Part shown: piece by piece, positions 25,601 through 35,937 of the stretch
Position numbering within the stretch: position 1 is the stretch's first letter
Layout: every line of letters starts with the position of its first letter
Source: Eunapius fragilis
Lineage: Eukaryota; Porifera; Demospongiae; Spongillida; Spongillidae
DNA: 64,000 nt
Reading direction: 5' to 3'
Assembly (NCBI GenBank): GCA_963681505.1
Contig: OY811981.1
Location: 2,539,013 to 2,603,012, forward strand
Translations under genes and position numbers: made by a program
Notes under the pieces: generated by a model
Database searches by the model: none
What the model was told of the DNA's origin: nothing
The model's input: only the letters and a program-made list of their open reading frames with translations

Positions 25601-28600
25601 TGAAGCAGGTCATCGCTGAAATGGACTCCAGCACAGCATATGCTGTCTTTGACTTCAAGCAGAAGTTCCTGGCCAAGGGTTTCCGGGAAGGTGGTGACTC
25701 ATACTATGGGAAAAAAGGTATGCTATGGTTTGGAGTGGGTGTATACATCAAGCCAGACTCTCAAAGTGCCAGCTACAGTGAGTCTCCTGACAAACTCCAT
25801 GTGGAAATGGATTTCACTGCTGATGTAATCCGTTTACAGCAAGAAGCAGAGATGGCAGAGAGTGTTTGTGATAGGCAAGACAAACATGTGGATGAGCAAG
25901 AGGATGAGGATGTACAGCTTAAAGATGTACAGGATATGGATGCTATGGGTGAAGACGAACATGATGAAGACGTACATGATGAAGACGTACATGATGAAGA
26001 CGTACATGATGAAGACGTACATGATGAAGACGTACATGATGAAGACATACATGATGAAGACATACATGATGAAGAAGACGTACATGATGAAGACGTACAT
26101 GATGAAGATGTACATGATGAAGACGTACATGATGAAGACGTACATGATGAAGACGTACATGATGAAGACGTACATGATGAAGACATACATGATGAAGAAG
26201 ACGTACATGATGAAGACGTACATGATGAAGACGTACATGATGAAGACGTACATGATGAAGATGAACATGATGAAGAAGACGTACATGATGAAGACGTACA
26301 TGATGAAGATGTACATGATGAAGACGTACATGATGAAGACGTACATGATGAAGACGTACATGATGAAGATGAACATGATGCAGCTGCCATTCATTTCATT
26401 GATTGCATTGTGCAGGGCGAGCAGAGGGCTGATGGGAACATTGTTCTTTCATGTTTGGAAGCAGCATTTCATGCCTTGAGGCAGCGGTTTCCATATGTTT
26501 CCAAAATAATAGTCCAGAGCGACAATGCCAAAAACCTGGCTGGCAAGCAGACTAAGCTGCTCCTGCCATATGTTTGCTCAGCTGCAGGGCTCAAGCTATT
26601 GGCCTATTATCATAATGAGGCCCAGAGTGGTAAAGATGTGTGTGACACTCACTTCTCACACCAGCAGACACAAGTTGATACCTACCTGGTGCAGGGAGAT
26701 GGTGGTAGGAAGGTTTCCACTCCAAAGCAACTTGCAGTGGCTCTAATAACCAACTCTGTAAAAAACACAACTGTGCTACTCGTGAAGCCCGATTTTCATG
26801 CTCCGTGTCGTACAGCTGTGATACCGGCAATACATGGCATATCTGGGTTCTATGCAGCTAATTACATTACTACTGATGGTAATCCAGAAGTCCAATTCTT
26901 TCACAGTCTTGGTCAGAAAGTGCCATCAGTCACAGTTCCGATTCCTTCATGCCATGCCTGCTCACTGAATACCCCTATGGGTTCAGACGGAGTCAACTTC
27001 ACTGGTGTTACTGTTCTATTGAACAGTGATTCAAAAGGAACTTGTGTGCAAGCAAACAAGGATAGAAGTCGATACGCGAGGAAACATAAGGGCATGAGTC
27101 ATCGTGAAGTACAGCGTCTGCAGAAGCGAAGGGATGATGAGGAGGCAATGAATGAGATACAGGCAGCATACCCACAGTGTGCTAATTGTCTCTACCACCT
27201 CAAATCCCAGAAGCTGCTGATGAATCATATGTGTGGTGGAGTGTTCACAGCTAAAGATGTGCTCAGCAAAGCAATGAAGCATGCAGATGAGCTCCTTTCC
27301 AGGATGGACTTTACTCTAGAAGGTGCTATTGATCGGGCCTCAAATATGTTCGATAATGCAATAAATTATGCAACATTCGAGCCAAACTTTTATGCTGGTT
27401 GGGCCCACACCAGAAAGGACATGCAACCAGAGTTGACTTCCAAGGTAATGACCATTATTCATCAGTGCTGGAAAGCTGGGGAGTGTATTGACCAAGGTAA
27501 GGTGAAGATTTCTGTGGATGGTGTGTTTGCCAGGCTGGATGAGCTGCAGTTGCAGAAAGTTATTAGGCTTAGTGAGCTTCCACTTCCAGGGAAGATACGT
27601 GCAGTGTACCAGACCATTGGCAGCAAGGCAGAAGCTCCAAGTGCTGTTGGTAAGCGCAGAAGGCCGCAAACGTATGGTGGACCGACTGGAAGGCAGAAGA
27701 AGGCCAGAATCACATATGGGGAACTCGATTTTGAGAAAAGCCTATCCAAATGGAAGAAGCCTGAATTGGAGGTTTATCTCACCCACCATAAAATGGCTAA
27801 GTCAGGGAACAAGTCAGAACTCCTCAAGCGTGTCTCTGATCACATAGACTCCACTGCAATTGAGCAACAATGAATTTTTATGCTTATGTACATGTAGTTA
27901 GTAATTACTTAACTTGCGCAATTGCAAACGAACAATAATTGTTACATTCATTTACCTAAACATTGTAAAATTTAGGTCTGGGGTCGAGGGTGGTTTCCAG
28001 CTGCGTTTGGTTCCAGCGCTTCCGTGCAATTAGAGGGTCCAAAATCGTGGAACACTATGTATCTAGCTTAGGTAAGAACCACTGAATAGTATTTTGCCTG
28101 TAATAAGGCCCAGGAAAAAAGTGTACTTATTATCGGGAAGGGTCTAACCGTTTAACTTCGAACGAACGGTCAAAAATAGCGAAATGACTTACGAAGCTAG
28201 GGATAACACTAAACGTCGTGAAAAGGTTGGGCCATTACGTTAATACCCGTTTGTGAGGCTTACAATTTGTCCGACAATTTTTTCCAAAAAGTGAGTTCGA
28301 CAAAAATGTGCTAAAATACCTTCGATTTACACGGAACCGGTGTTAATGGATAACATTCAAGTCAACGATCTGTAATTAAATTGTTACAGAGCTCATCTAT
28401 AAATGTACTGACTTTGATGTGCATGGAGATACGCAGAATTCTAACTGGATGGGTTGGTGAACTTGGTATTCACTGCCGTGAAAATATCTACAGCACCAAA
28501 ATCGGTTTGCATAGAGCAAAATGGTGTGGGAACAAGTGTACGAGATTTCAAAAAAGGAAAGCGCTGTAAGGTTGCAAAGATATACAGATTTATGTCACAC

Positions 28601-31600
28601 TTTTTATATAACCCCAGGTGCCCGATTTTGCAGGACACTGTCCCATATCTATATAAAAAATGCTGTGTGTAGGTAAATGTGAAAAAGATTACATAGTTTG
28701 ATCGTTAACAAAAAATGATTTTTAACCTTTTAAATCTACAATCATAGAAAAACAGTTAGACTACTACTGGTATTTTTATTAAATTAACTCACCATGGCAA
28801 GGTGACGTCCAATACATGAACGGTGACCCACACCGAATGGAAAGTACACAAATGGACCAGGTCTACGGGGGGAACCAAACATGTATATCATATAACTATG
28901 TGGTTTATGCATCTCTATAATACCGTGATTTGTCTGCATCAAATCTGGATGGGTCAAATGAGTCAGGATCATTGAATTTTTCAGGATTCCTGCACATCAC
29001 TGTGGTATCAAACTGAAAAACTATATGGAAACACACACGGGTATTTTTTTGAAGCTCCAGCTCACAACCATGGTGGTGCCCTCAGGGATATGGTAGCCAC
29101 TCAGTGTAAGTCCTCCTTTGGGAGACTCCTTGAGAATACTGGGCACGGGAGGGTACATCCTCAGTACTTCTTGAACCACCTAAATGTGACAACAGGTGAT
29201 GTATTAATAGAAGGCATCACGTGGTATAGTGACATGTTCTGATTACCTGTTCTGTGTACTTCATCTTGTCCAGGTCATCGCCTGTGACTTCCTTCCTGTT
29301 TTCAAGGACATCTTCTATCTCTGAGAGAAGCCTGAAGTTATGAAAATGTTAGGTTTAGGTCAAAAATTAGAATAAAATACCATTGACATGGAAAGTTATA
29401 AAATACATAATCAATCAATCTAAAGACACACCAAACAGCCAGCAAACAGAAGTATCTTAACAACATGTTAAACCCATCTTTCCATCACTAAATATGAACA
29501 TCAGTACCCGCACACCTATCAAGCACTTCAGGATGCTGATGAATAAGGATGATTGCAAATGATAATGTGTTTGCTGTGGTCTCCTGACCTAAGGGTTGGA
29601 TTGCAAGACTTAATCATGGCCATAACAAGGTCCACTATATTATACCTGCTACATAGAATGTGACAAAGTCATCCACCAAAGTCTCCATGTCAACATCTTT
29701 TTCAGCAACTGGATGGAGGGATGAGTCGGCATGTGTGGTAAATGATCACAATGACCACACCCACTGCTGATTTGGAGTATCTGTGTGAGGATGTCATTGG
29801 GAACCTCCTCCCCACTAGTCACAGCCTTGATCCTCTTCTCAATACAGTCCCGACCAATCTTCCTCATAGCGGCCACTGCTTCATGGTACATTGCTGTCTC
29901 ACGTGGGCGCAACAACTGTGTTGTGTACAAGAACAATGGCATCAATTTGACATCCAAACGCATAATGACATCATTGTACCGGAAATAGTGCAGGTATGGG
30001 GAACATAAATGATTGCTGAACTCCTTTAAAGCTGACGGAAGCGAGGTGGCTCAACTTGGAGTTTGTTGTATACTTCAGTCCAAGGCTCTTACTGTCCCAT
30101 GTCTTACTGAAGTCTGTAGAGAAGGCAACCTGAGGGGAAAACATTGTAATTAAATTTAAAAAATATATATGTATGATCTTTATTGAGCACTGAAGGATAT
30201 TTCGTAATAAGCGCCTCCATGTGTTTACGGTGCCTCCTCCATCGTGCACATACTAGTGGTGTACATATTTAATCCCTCCACCCATTTCATTGACGTATCC
30301 AGAGGGGGTGCTCCGGGTGCTTGAGCACCCCCTCTGCCAAAATTGTAACCGTTAATTATTATCGATAATGTATTTATGCCAAACAAAGGCCCCCCCCCCC
30401 CCCCCACTTTTCGTATCAGGCCTGAAGCGGACAGCAACCCCCCCCCCCCCCCCCCCCCCCCCCCACTTTTCGTATCGGGCCTGACCTGAAGCACCCCCTC
30501 GCTGAAATCCTGGACTGCCTTCTCCACACACCCTTACCTCCACTTCTTCTCCACACCCTTCCCTCCACCCCTTCCCCCTTTTCTCTACTTGCTTCTCTAC
30601 ACCCCTTCCCCCTTCCCCCAATTCCCTTCCCCACATCCCTTCCCTCCAACCTTTCCCCATACCCCTTTTCCACACCCTTCTCCACACCCATTTCCCACCC
30701 ATTCCTTACCCACTTCACTTTACCCCTCCCACACCCTTCCCCACACCCCTTTTCTCTACCCCTTCCCCATCCACCCAGGGCTTCCCCATAACACCAAAAT
30801 TCAATCAGTGCTTCCATTTCTCAACCACATCAGACGGAGCTGAATATTTTGGCGTGAGGCTTGAACTTAATTATGTACGAATTTAAATGGAAAACTGTGG
30901 TACCTTGCTAATGACATCCAAAGAAACTTCATGAAATGCCTCTTTCATGGATACTTCTGTCTTCCCATCAGCAAGGGGCTTCAACCTCTCCAGAAAGGTA
31001 TTGACACACTCATTGAACACAGGAAGAAGATCCTTCAGTGAACTATAAATGGGACGTTTACGGCAATATCACAATTGCGATTCCACGCTAAGCGTATACA
31101 AGCTTCTGCACATCTATCTCAAATTTCATCCAAACTTATTTAATGGCTAGGGGTCATGAGATATTATTACATACAAAAGGTCACCTTCTAGATTTCAGTC
31201 ATTGTGAGGATGTTATTAAATAAAAGCTCCTTCATGATGTTATTATGTCTGCTAAAAGTTAGTTTATTAAGCGTCTGTGGGGAAAATAATATGTTTTAAA
31301 AATCATAGATTACAATTGCTTTGTCACACCAAATTTTACTAAAATCACAAATGGAGTTTCATATGCAGAGTCAAAATTAAGAGGTTGGTAGACACTGAAG
31401 TCAGGATGTGAACATACTGATTCCAGCATGGCAACCCTGCCTCCAACTTAACCACAGGGGTTTATGTTTTGATTACCTTATCAAAACATCTCACAGCTTC
31501 GATGCAAATATCAATGCATGCACTGTGGTATAATGCTGTGTAATGATTGTGTACCAGCTACGGTTTTGGCTATCGAGAACCTTTCTTGCAACCAAGTTTC

Positions 31601-33604
31601 TTCATTGCTCCAGGGCTGAAAGTAAATAGTCCACGTGGTGTTGCACTATGTACATGTTTCAAATTGGCCTTGGCCGCCTATCTTTCTATATCTTTCTATG
31701 ACACCACCTAGAGGTGCCATCACGGGGAGACCCCTGCCATGACTGGTTGGCAAAGAAGTGCCATTCTGCAGGTATAACAAAGTCATCCAAATGGTGCCAT
31801 AGGTTAACAAAGGTTTTTGCAATTCTTATGCTGCCCAGCAATCACTAATTAAAAGTATGTAATTTTAGTAACTTGGAAGGTGCTCTTCGCCGTACAAGTT
31901 ATGGTGTACATGTATGTGACTGTTGCTCATGTGAGTCTGGCAGGTCAATTTATTATCCACACAACGCAGACATCTTAGCAGCTCATACAAGTGACATACT
32001 AGCTTTTGTTGAGCCTACACCCTATGCTGTTTTTGATGCATTGACCCTTCAACTCTCATAAATAAATTTAGAATGCTCCTTCTGAAGTTATTATGAGTGA
32101 TGTGGGGAAATAATTTCTGCCTTCTGCCTTTCATTTTCTGTATAATTAGAATCATAATTGGTTTTGCCATATATGCGAAATTAGGAGGTGAACTGACACT
32201 GAGGTCAGGAAGTAGCAAGTGGGAACATACTGATTCCAATGGCTATCCTGCCTCCTACTTAAACCACAGGGGGTTTATGTATCAAAACATCTCTCCATAA
32301 CATAACTCATAATGCTTTTTGCTGGGAAACTGAATGCTATAAAGAATATCCCTTTTTTTTTTACAGCTGTTTAGGGATTAACTCAGAACAACATTTTATA
32401 CACATACATGTACAAACTCTCTTCCCCTTCCTCTTCCCTCAGTTTATGTGATCATGTGCACTTTAAACCCTTTCACTACTTGTGATTCTCAAGTGCTTGC
32501 GTTGAATTTCATTCTCATAAGCGCAAGGAAAAGGTCACAATGATACCAATAACATCTTCACAATGGCTGACCTCAGGGAGGTGACCTTTTGAATTAAAAA
32601 ATATCTCATGACCACCCCCCCCCCCAATATCTACAGAATAGGTATGGATGAAATTTGAGCCAGACATGCGTACGCTTTGTGTGGATTTATTATCCTCTCA
32701 CAACAGGTACCTTCTCTTGAATGAAGAGTCATACAGTTTTCTTCGTGGCCTCCACTGTACGTAGTCGAGGATGGTGAGCAGACCTTGACCCATGAACCTA
32801 CATTGAGGATGAACCCATTGGACTTAACAAAGACACAGGTACTGTATTACAAACCTCATTCCAAACACCGTGCTAAGAGATTTGTTGTTCATGGGTGCCT
32901 TATCGATACCTTCATCACAAGCAACCTGCTGTGTGTACAAAGTACGAATATGTCAGACATTTTTCATGGGTTTGCTCTATACATGTATGTATGAGTCCCC
33001 CCTGTGGCATAATGTATATGGACAAAGCGAATTAGGTCCAACTAACTATCATCATTTTTAGTTACATATAGTCTTATGTACGATCCCCTGTTTGTCTCTA
33101 AGGGCACTACATTGGCTCTACAATATAAGCGCAGATGCTTCACCTGTACATCATCCGGATTGGTTACAATCACAAGTGGATTAAAGAGAAAGAAGATGAC
33201 AATGAGATTTCCCAGCTGTTCATTCCTGCATACATGGAACAATATTTACAGCAGAATCAGGTGGAAATACCATGTGTATATATACCTTACCATTTTGCTA
33301 CAATGTTGGTCATTGGCTCAAACTCGTTTCCAGTTTGCTTCCTCATGTTTAGTACATCAGGCATGTGACCCAAATAGAAACTGAAAGAGACAAAAAGGTG
33401 GCATGGATATGGGTAACCATATTATAAGGAAGCACAAGTTAACTCTCCACAATGTCACAACCTGCTCCTCTTGGGGGATGGAATGTGAGAGTACTTCCTA
33501 TGGATGTAGGCTAGGTACAGTGAGAACAGGAGGAAGACCACGGCCACCAGAAGGAGCAGTCCCCCTCCAGGGTAGAGGACCCACCAGGGGATGGAGCCTA
33601 ACAT
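21988..33604 (-). CDS. CYP46A1-like: Cytochrome P450, CYP46A1-like (P450-3), 15 exons, transposon in last intron
   Basis: Exons on the minus strand, in transcript order: 33604-33462, 33380-33291, 33225-33144, 32928-32855, 32797-32711, 31042-30904, 30129-29980, 29915-29765, 29708-29646, 29588-29516, 29331-29247, 29179-29066, 29012-28924, 28862-28793, 22131-21988; 1554 nt, 517 aa, no stop. Motifs: N-terminal anchor, AGQETTANTL-type helix I, EVLRMYP, and FPFGVGHRSCIGRH with the heme Cys. Exon lengths and phases equal those of P450-2 and -4 exactly, which justifies joining the distant last exon across a 6661-bp intron. That intron contains a complete 5.9-kb DNA transposon in the opposite orientation, and intron 5 contains a foldback element. 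The reading frame is intact, so the gene may still work if the long intron is spliced. A transcript ending before the last exon would lose about 48 residues after the heme loop. Confidence 0.88.
22618..22672. repeat. (GT)n microsatellite
   Basis: About 27 GT repeats in P450-3 intron 14, some 75 bp outside the left end of the transposon. Confidence 0.96.
22746..23470. repeat. Left terminal inverted repeat of the transposon
   Basis: Pairs with 28190-28644. It is longer than the right arm because it carries two extra blocks with their own inverted ends. One is at 22952-23096 (CACAGAGAAAAAA ... TTTTTTCACTGT, with ATTATTGATT / AATCAATAAT inside). The other is around 23207-23293 (TTCCGCTCGATTCGTGTCA against TGGCGTGAATCGAGCGGGAA). 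Both look like small elements nested in this arm only. Confidence 0.8.
23758..27873 (+). CDS. Putative transposase: Cys cluster, possible DDE core with acidic repeat insertion, zinc finger, SAP domain
   Basis: Single ORF of 1371 aa starting at ATG 23758. Residues about 4-30 contain eight Cys/His-spaced Cys, followed by an AT-hook-like RGRGRPRK. A large helical middle region is unassigned. Asp632 in AVFDFKQKF, Asp922 in IIVQSDNAKN and Glu954 in YYHNEAQSGKDVCDTHFSHQ lie after predicted beta-strands, as in RNase H-fold DDE transposases; Asp960 and Asp963 are alternatives for the third acid. Between the first two lies a long (HDEDV)n acidic repeat (about 736-873). CANC...H...HMC near residue 1141 is a possible zinc finger. 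Residues about 1323-1365 (KWKKPELEVYLTHHKMAKSG region) fit a SAP DNA-binding domain. The inverted repeats around it make transposase the best reading; the catalytic triad is inference. The frame is intact through the repeat. Left untranslated sequence is about 1 kb, so the promoter is probably within the left arm. Confidence 0.75.
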   Translation: MSLACSSKHKKPVCDKCTAGTNCTKCCMCQPRSRGRGRPRKEDSVSSDCESVQTPLRSNPERRARIHPDALAPASAADDVTPSTTTFVSDDHSQHVSGSQAQILKVLEVMNCEDGYESSVRRLPNIDVRRRVQHENDLGAATIQRIDIVFRKGIKAWARMLLPHMKAIDGISFKNSFSITSLLAPMAETTQDEEGSEVHLSSVPSASIPTQVLDTIPDTIRDMLKCKKPYTSIDARTLLVTLADVPQAYIASLLTISNKYAGSLHFQAKVDKLYITKGVTLQEYRHSRSRVNSAMVNLAVEFIYDDDNISRLAWEAKKRAPNRDLRWKGLANMFAMRSLVLKHDVATMYRHYVDKQRSVMPGMPPIGKTLFYTIANNITGGGKLQEARAGVDYLKVNFHSENFTIIDKVIDVLAPLSDIDHTLRDELLCLRSDVFTFLSYGFAVHVKSGVQAPDDTVVQSREPQEHEAHQFAEYKKLGELLSQPDLFDEPATQESFIFQVHNQLNMCASIGGFVAELGVNNGCASTHSPAYALDLVPDRRPNMNPKLAGHMDCSACRGTFLFYDRLRRVALSKLDQDPTRLAEIADMLLSIHQCERRTFRYMAHVMLAAQQSHKMKQVIAEMDSSTAYAVFDFKQKFLAKGFREGGDSYYGKKGMLWFGVGVYIKPDSQSASYSESPDKLHVEMDFTADVIRLQQEAEMAESVCDRQDKHVDEQEDEDVQLKDVQDMDAMGEDEHDEDVHDEDVHDEDVHDEDVHDEDVHDEDIHDEDIHDEEDVHDEDVHDEDVHDEDVHDEDVHDEDVHDEDVHDEDIHDEEDVHDEDVHDEDVHDEDVHDEDEHDEEDVHDEDVHDEDVHDEDVHDEDVHDEDVHDEDEHDAAAIHFIDCIVQGEQRADGNIVLSCLEAAFHALRQRFPYVSKIIVQSDNAKNLAGKQTKLLLPYVCSAAGLKLLAYYHNEAQSGKDVCDTHFSHQQTQVDTYLVQGDGGRKVSTPKQLAVALITNSVKNTTVLLVKPDFHAPCRTAVIPAIHGISGFYAANYITTDGNPEVQFFHSLGQKVPSVTVPIPSCHACSLNTPMGSDGVNFTGVTVLLNSDSKGTCVQANKDRSRYARKHKGMSHREVQRLQKRRDDEEAMNEIQAAYPQCANCLYHLKSQKLLMNHMCGGVFTAKDVLSKAMKHADELLSRMDFTLEGAIDRASNMFDNAINYATFEPNFYAGWAHTRKDMQPELTSKVMTIIHQCWKAGECIDQGKVKISVDGVFARLDELQLQKVIRLSELPLPGKIRAVYQTIGSKAEAPSAVGKRRRPQTYGGPTGRQKKARITYGELDFEKSLSKWKKPELEVYLTHHKMAKSGNKSELLKRVSDHIDSTAIEQQ
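25963..26380 (+). repeat. 15-bp coding repeat (His-Asp-Glu-Asp-Val)n
   Basis: About 27 copies of GAAGACGTACATGAT, encoding HDEDV with H/I/E variants. Several units carry an extra GAA, which keeps the frame. The unit length is a multiple of three, so copy changes do not shift the transposase frame. Open frames on the other strand here (SSSCT and FIMYV repeats) are shadows. Confidence 0.95.
28190..28644. repeat. Right terminal inverted repeat of the transposon
   Basis: Inverted partner of 22746-23470, ending GGACACTGTCCC. It lacks both nested blocks of the left arm, so CCGGTGTTAATGGATAACATT is continuous here. Confidence 0.8.
30130..30903. other. Low-complexity insertion in P450-3 intron 6
   Basis: Contains a hairpin-prone segment around GAGGGGGTGCTCCGGG and TTGAGCACCCCCTC (30300-30335), two C runs each followed by CACTTTTCGTATC, and a CCCCTTCCC / CACACC-rich tract to about 30780. 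The duplicated motifs GGCCTGAAGC and GGGCCTGACCTGAAGC suggest a nested small element. No gene; the long minus-strand Gly-rich open frames are compositional. Confidence 0.6.
31078..32690. mobile_element. Foldback (inverted-repeat) element in P450-3 intron 5
   Basis: The outer arms are inverted copies: 31080-31230 pairs with about 32540-32690 (shared TCAAATTTCATCC, ATCTCATGACC, AAAAGGTCACC, AGCGTA). P450-1 has a 70-bp intron here whose two halves (GAGAGGATAAT and TTGCCGTAAACGTCCCATTT) flank this element in P450-3, so it is an insertion. The interior holds a direct repeat (about 31400-31497 and 32205-32297) and no recognisable protein. Confidence 0.8.
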
Positions 33605-34099
33605 ATCTGCATCGAGGGAAGCATACAAGCTGTAAATGAGCATACTGTACATCACAGGACCATGTGGCCGTACATGCATGTAACATGTTGAATTTCATAT
33701 AAATTAAGTGGGCTACCCTATGGTTGTTCTAAAGGTTTAGGTAGACATGTACACTTCGCGCTATGGTCAAATAGTCTATATGCCTCCAATTAAATTTATA
33801 GCATCTAATGATGGTATATAATTACCGCTGCAGATGTGATCGTATAAATACGAATAATCTTTTGCTTACCTCAAAGCGGGAGTTTAAAATGCATGCTACT
33901 CAGTGAAACAGTATTTTAAAAATATATCGATCTTTTATTATTACAGAATACACATGATACACGCACAACCAGTGATTAGGCCGTAGACCTCTAACCAGGA
34001 TAGCCCTGCATGGCCGCAGACCTGGTTAGGGTCAGGTTTAAACGACTAAAAATGTTCAGCTGTGGCCTTTGCTTTACACACGCTGTGACTTGCAGCAAG
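33605..34099. other. Upstream region of P450-3
   Basis: The putative 5' region just upstream of the P450-3 start (33604) shares TACAAGCTGTA and GGAAGCATACAAG with P450-2 and P450-4. No recognisable promoter element was identified, and no other gene. Confidence 0.45.
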
Positions 34100-35640
34100 G
34101 CGTGGAGCTAAAATGTCCCTTTGGCCTCCAACTAACAATCCACCCCAACACCCCCACACTTTGGGTCATTAGCTGCATGTTAGCCAGACTCTGCAGCCTC
34201 TGCAGCTGACCCTGCTGTCGGGCAAGTCTCATCAAGGATGGCAGGGAAGAGTGGGGATGTAACTGCTATGTTTAAAGCAGCAGACAAACCATCCTCCCAC
34301 CTTGCTACCAGGACATCTGCTGGACATGAATGGCTACGATCCGGTGTAAGACCACTGCCCATCTCCACTGCTACTCCCGTGTGGGCCCCTCACAAAAAAG
34401 ATGAGCCACAGTGTCCCTCAAGAGGTTGTGCCAAGTGACTACATCACATCGATGTCTACATGTAAGAGCATGGTGACCCAGGGGGTGTCCAAAGCTTTCT
34501 CTGAGCAGACAGGACTCAGGGATCCACCAGAGGTGTCCACCACCTAATAGAGGGCCTGGTTCAAGATGCAGACCCAGGCCAGGAGATGGAACCACAGGCA
34601 ACCATGAAGCAGCACGAGGAGCTGAAACAGATAGTAGGCGAGCTTCGCCTGCCTCAGAGGAAGCCCCTAAGAAAGAATTAAATGGGTGGGGATTCCAATT
34701 TCTTTGCAAAAGTTTGCTGAGAGGCAGGTGTTGTTGTGACTCCTTCTTCTGAGATTGCATCTGATGGAGAAACCTGATTTGTTGAAGCCATTGACTGCAT
34801 ATTGTAGGTGTAGATTTTCTGCACTGCAATGGCCTGATGATAATAATACAGAAGCAAAAAAAATGCTGCACAGGAATGGTGAGCAAGAGAGAGCAGACCA
34901 AGACCCCCAAAACTTAAGCTAAGCTGGGGCTTGTATCCAGGCAGGGTCTATTGTATACGGTAAAGCAGAAAGTGAAGCACTTCCTAATGTCATCATCAAA
35001 CAGCTTCAAGGAATCAGCCAGACTTGATGGAGGTGGTCCTAGCCAGGTGAAAAGCTGTCACACAAGCGCAAGAGAGACAATACCACTTGTGGTTATATTG
35101 CAGCAACATGCGCCAGGGAGATAAGAAAAGGTCCCTGGCCTCGGCACACTTTCCAGCAATGCAAGTAATCCCCATTGGGACACCAATCAAGGCATGGATG
35201 ATGGAGCTGGCCTCCCTCATTTTCCTCACTGATGTGGTTTTATTATTTTCCAAAAGTGCTCATTTCAATACAACTATATATATATATATATGGTCTAAGT
35301 GTATGCTGGTGTACTGTATTGTGTTTGATTATGTCGTTCCTTGAATACAATTGGTTCACCAATGAAGATAAATTAGAAGGTCAAGGTTTGGATGGCATGA
35401 GAATTTTGTTTGAAACATCAAGTCCCCCCCCCCCCATGAAACCCTGCATAGTGACTAAAGAGTTCACATTTTGCCAAGTTGATGTAAATGCCCAAATAAG
35501 GACCTGAGCTCCTCAATGAGGGTGAGTGCCCGTAACACTGCTGAGCGACTGCCTGTGAGGACCCCATCGTCCAGATACCATGTCTGAAAGAGCACCTGTA
35601 AGCAGTCATCATCAGTGTCTATGCTTGAGATCAGTATCTG
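34100..35640 (-). mobile_element. Truncated reverse-transcriptase element (older copy)
   Basis: Minus-strand fragments in order: TWYLDDGVLTGSRSAVLRAL (reverse-transcriptase YxDD, about 35585-35525), then LSVSAPRAASWLPVVPSPGL and HALTCRHRCDVVTWHNLLRD (about 34670-34410), then SGLTPDRSHSCPADVLVARW and AALNIAVTSPL (about 34360-34240). The same order and motifs recur in the element at 60890-63480. It is broken by frameshifts and stops. The C-terminal part, with PADV...W...AALNIAV, resembles a PD-(D/E)XK endonuclease; that is inference. Confidence 0.75.
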
Positions 35641-35790
35641 TGCTTGAGATCAGCCTTTGGAGTACCAAAGAGAACAATGGATCAAGGGGGTCAGATAAAA
35701 GATGTCCTACCACAAGAGAGGGTGTTACTATAGCAGTATGTAACCCAGGGCAAAAGTTAGTATGCATTATCATTACTTTCATGAATATAA

Positions 35791-35937
35791 AGCCAACCAT
35801 ACACTAGGCAACATGTTGTGTGCAACACTATGAATTTTAGTAAAATTTTAGTAAAATTCAGTAAACTAATGTTTTACTGAAAGTATAATTGGATTCATTG
35901 AGATGCATGCAACATTGTTACCTAGTGTATGGTTGCC
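35791..35937. mobile_element. Short inverted-repeat element, about 145 bp
   Basis: Ends AACCATACACTAGGCAACA and, inverted, TGTTACCTAGTGTATGGTT, with an AT-rich centre that is itself partly palindromic (TTTTAGTAAAATT, TTTACTGAAA). Non-coding MITE-like element. Confidence 0.85.

Larger units (their letters stand above)
22746..28644 (+). mobile_element. Autonomous DNA transposon with long inverted repeats, unassigned superfamily
   Basis: Outer ends are GGGACAGTGTCC (22746) and GGACACTGTCCC (ending 28644). Each is flanked by ATAT on the outside, either a 4-bp target duplication or a shared part of the ends. Inside, the two ends stay alignable as inverted repeats for several hundred bases (left to about 23470, right from about 28190). 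Landmarks are CAAAATCGGGC, CGCTTTC, TGTTATCCATTA, and ACACCGGTTCCGTGTAAATC with CGAAGGTATTTT. Between them is a single intronless ORF (23758-27873). The element sits in the last intron of P450-3, antisense to it. Confidence 0.88.

Noticed and set aside
25773-26479. Minus-strand Ser/Cys-rich and Ile/Tyr-rich open frames, plus a Met/Lys-rich plus-strand frame
   Set aside because: Shadows of the 15-bp repeat inside the transposase ORF.
30225-30843. Gly/Glu/Arg-rich minus frames and a Pro-rich plus frame
   Set aside because: Low-complexity C-rich intron of P450-3; no conserved features.
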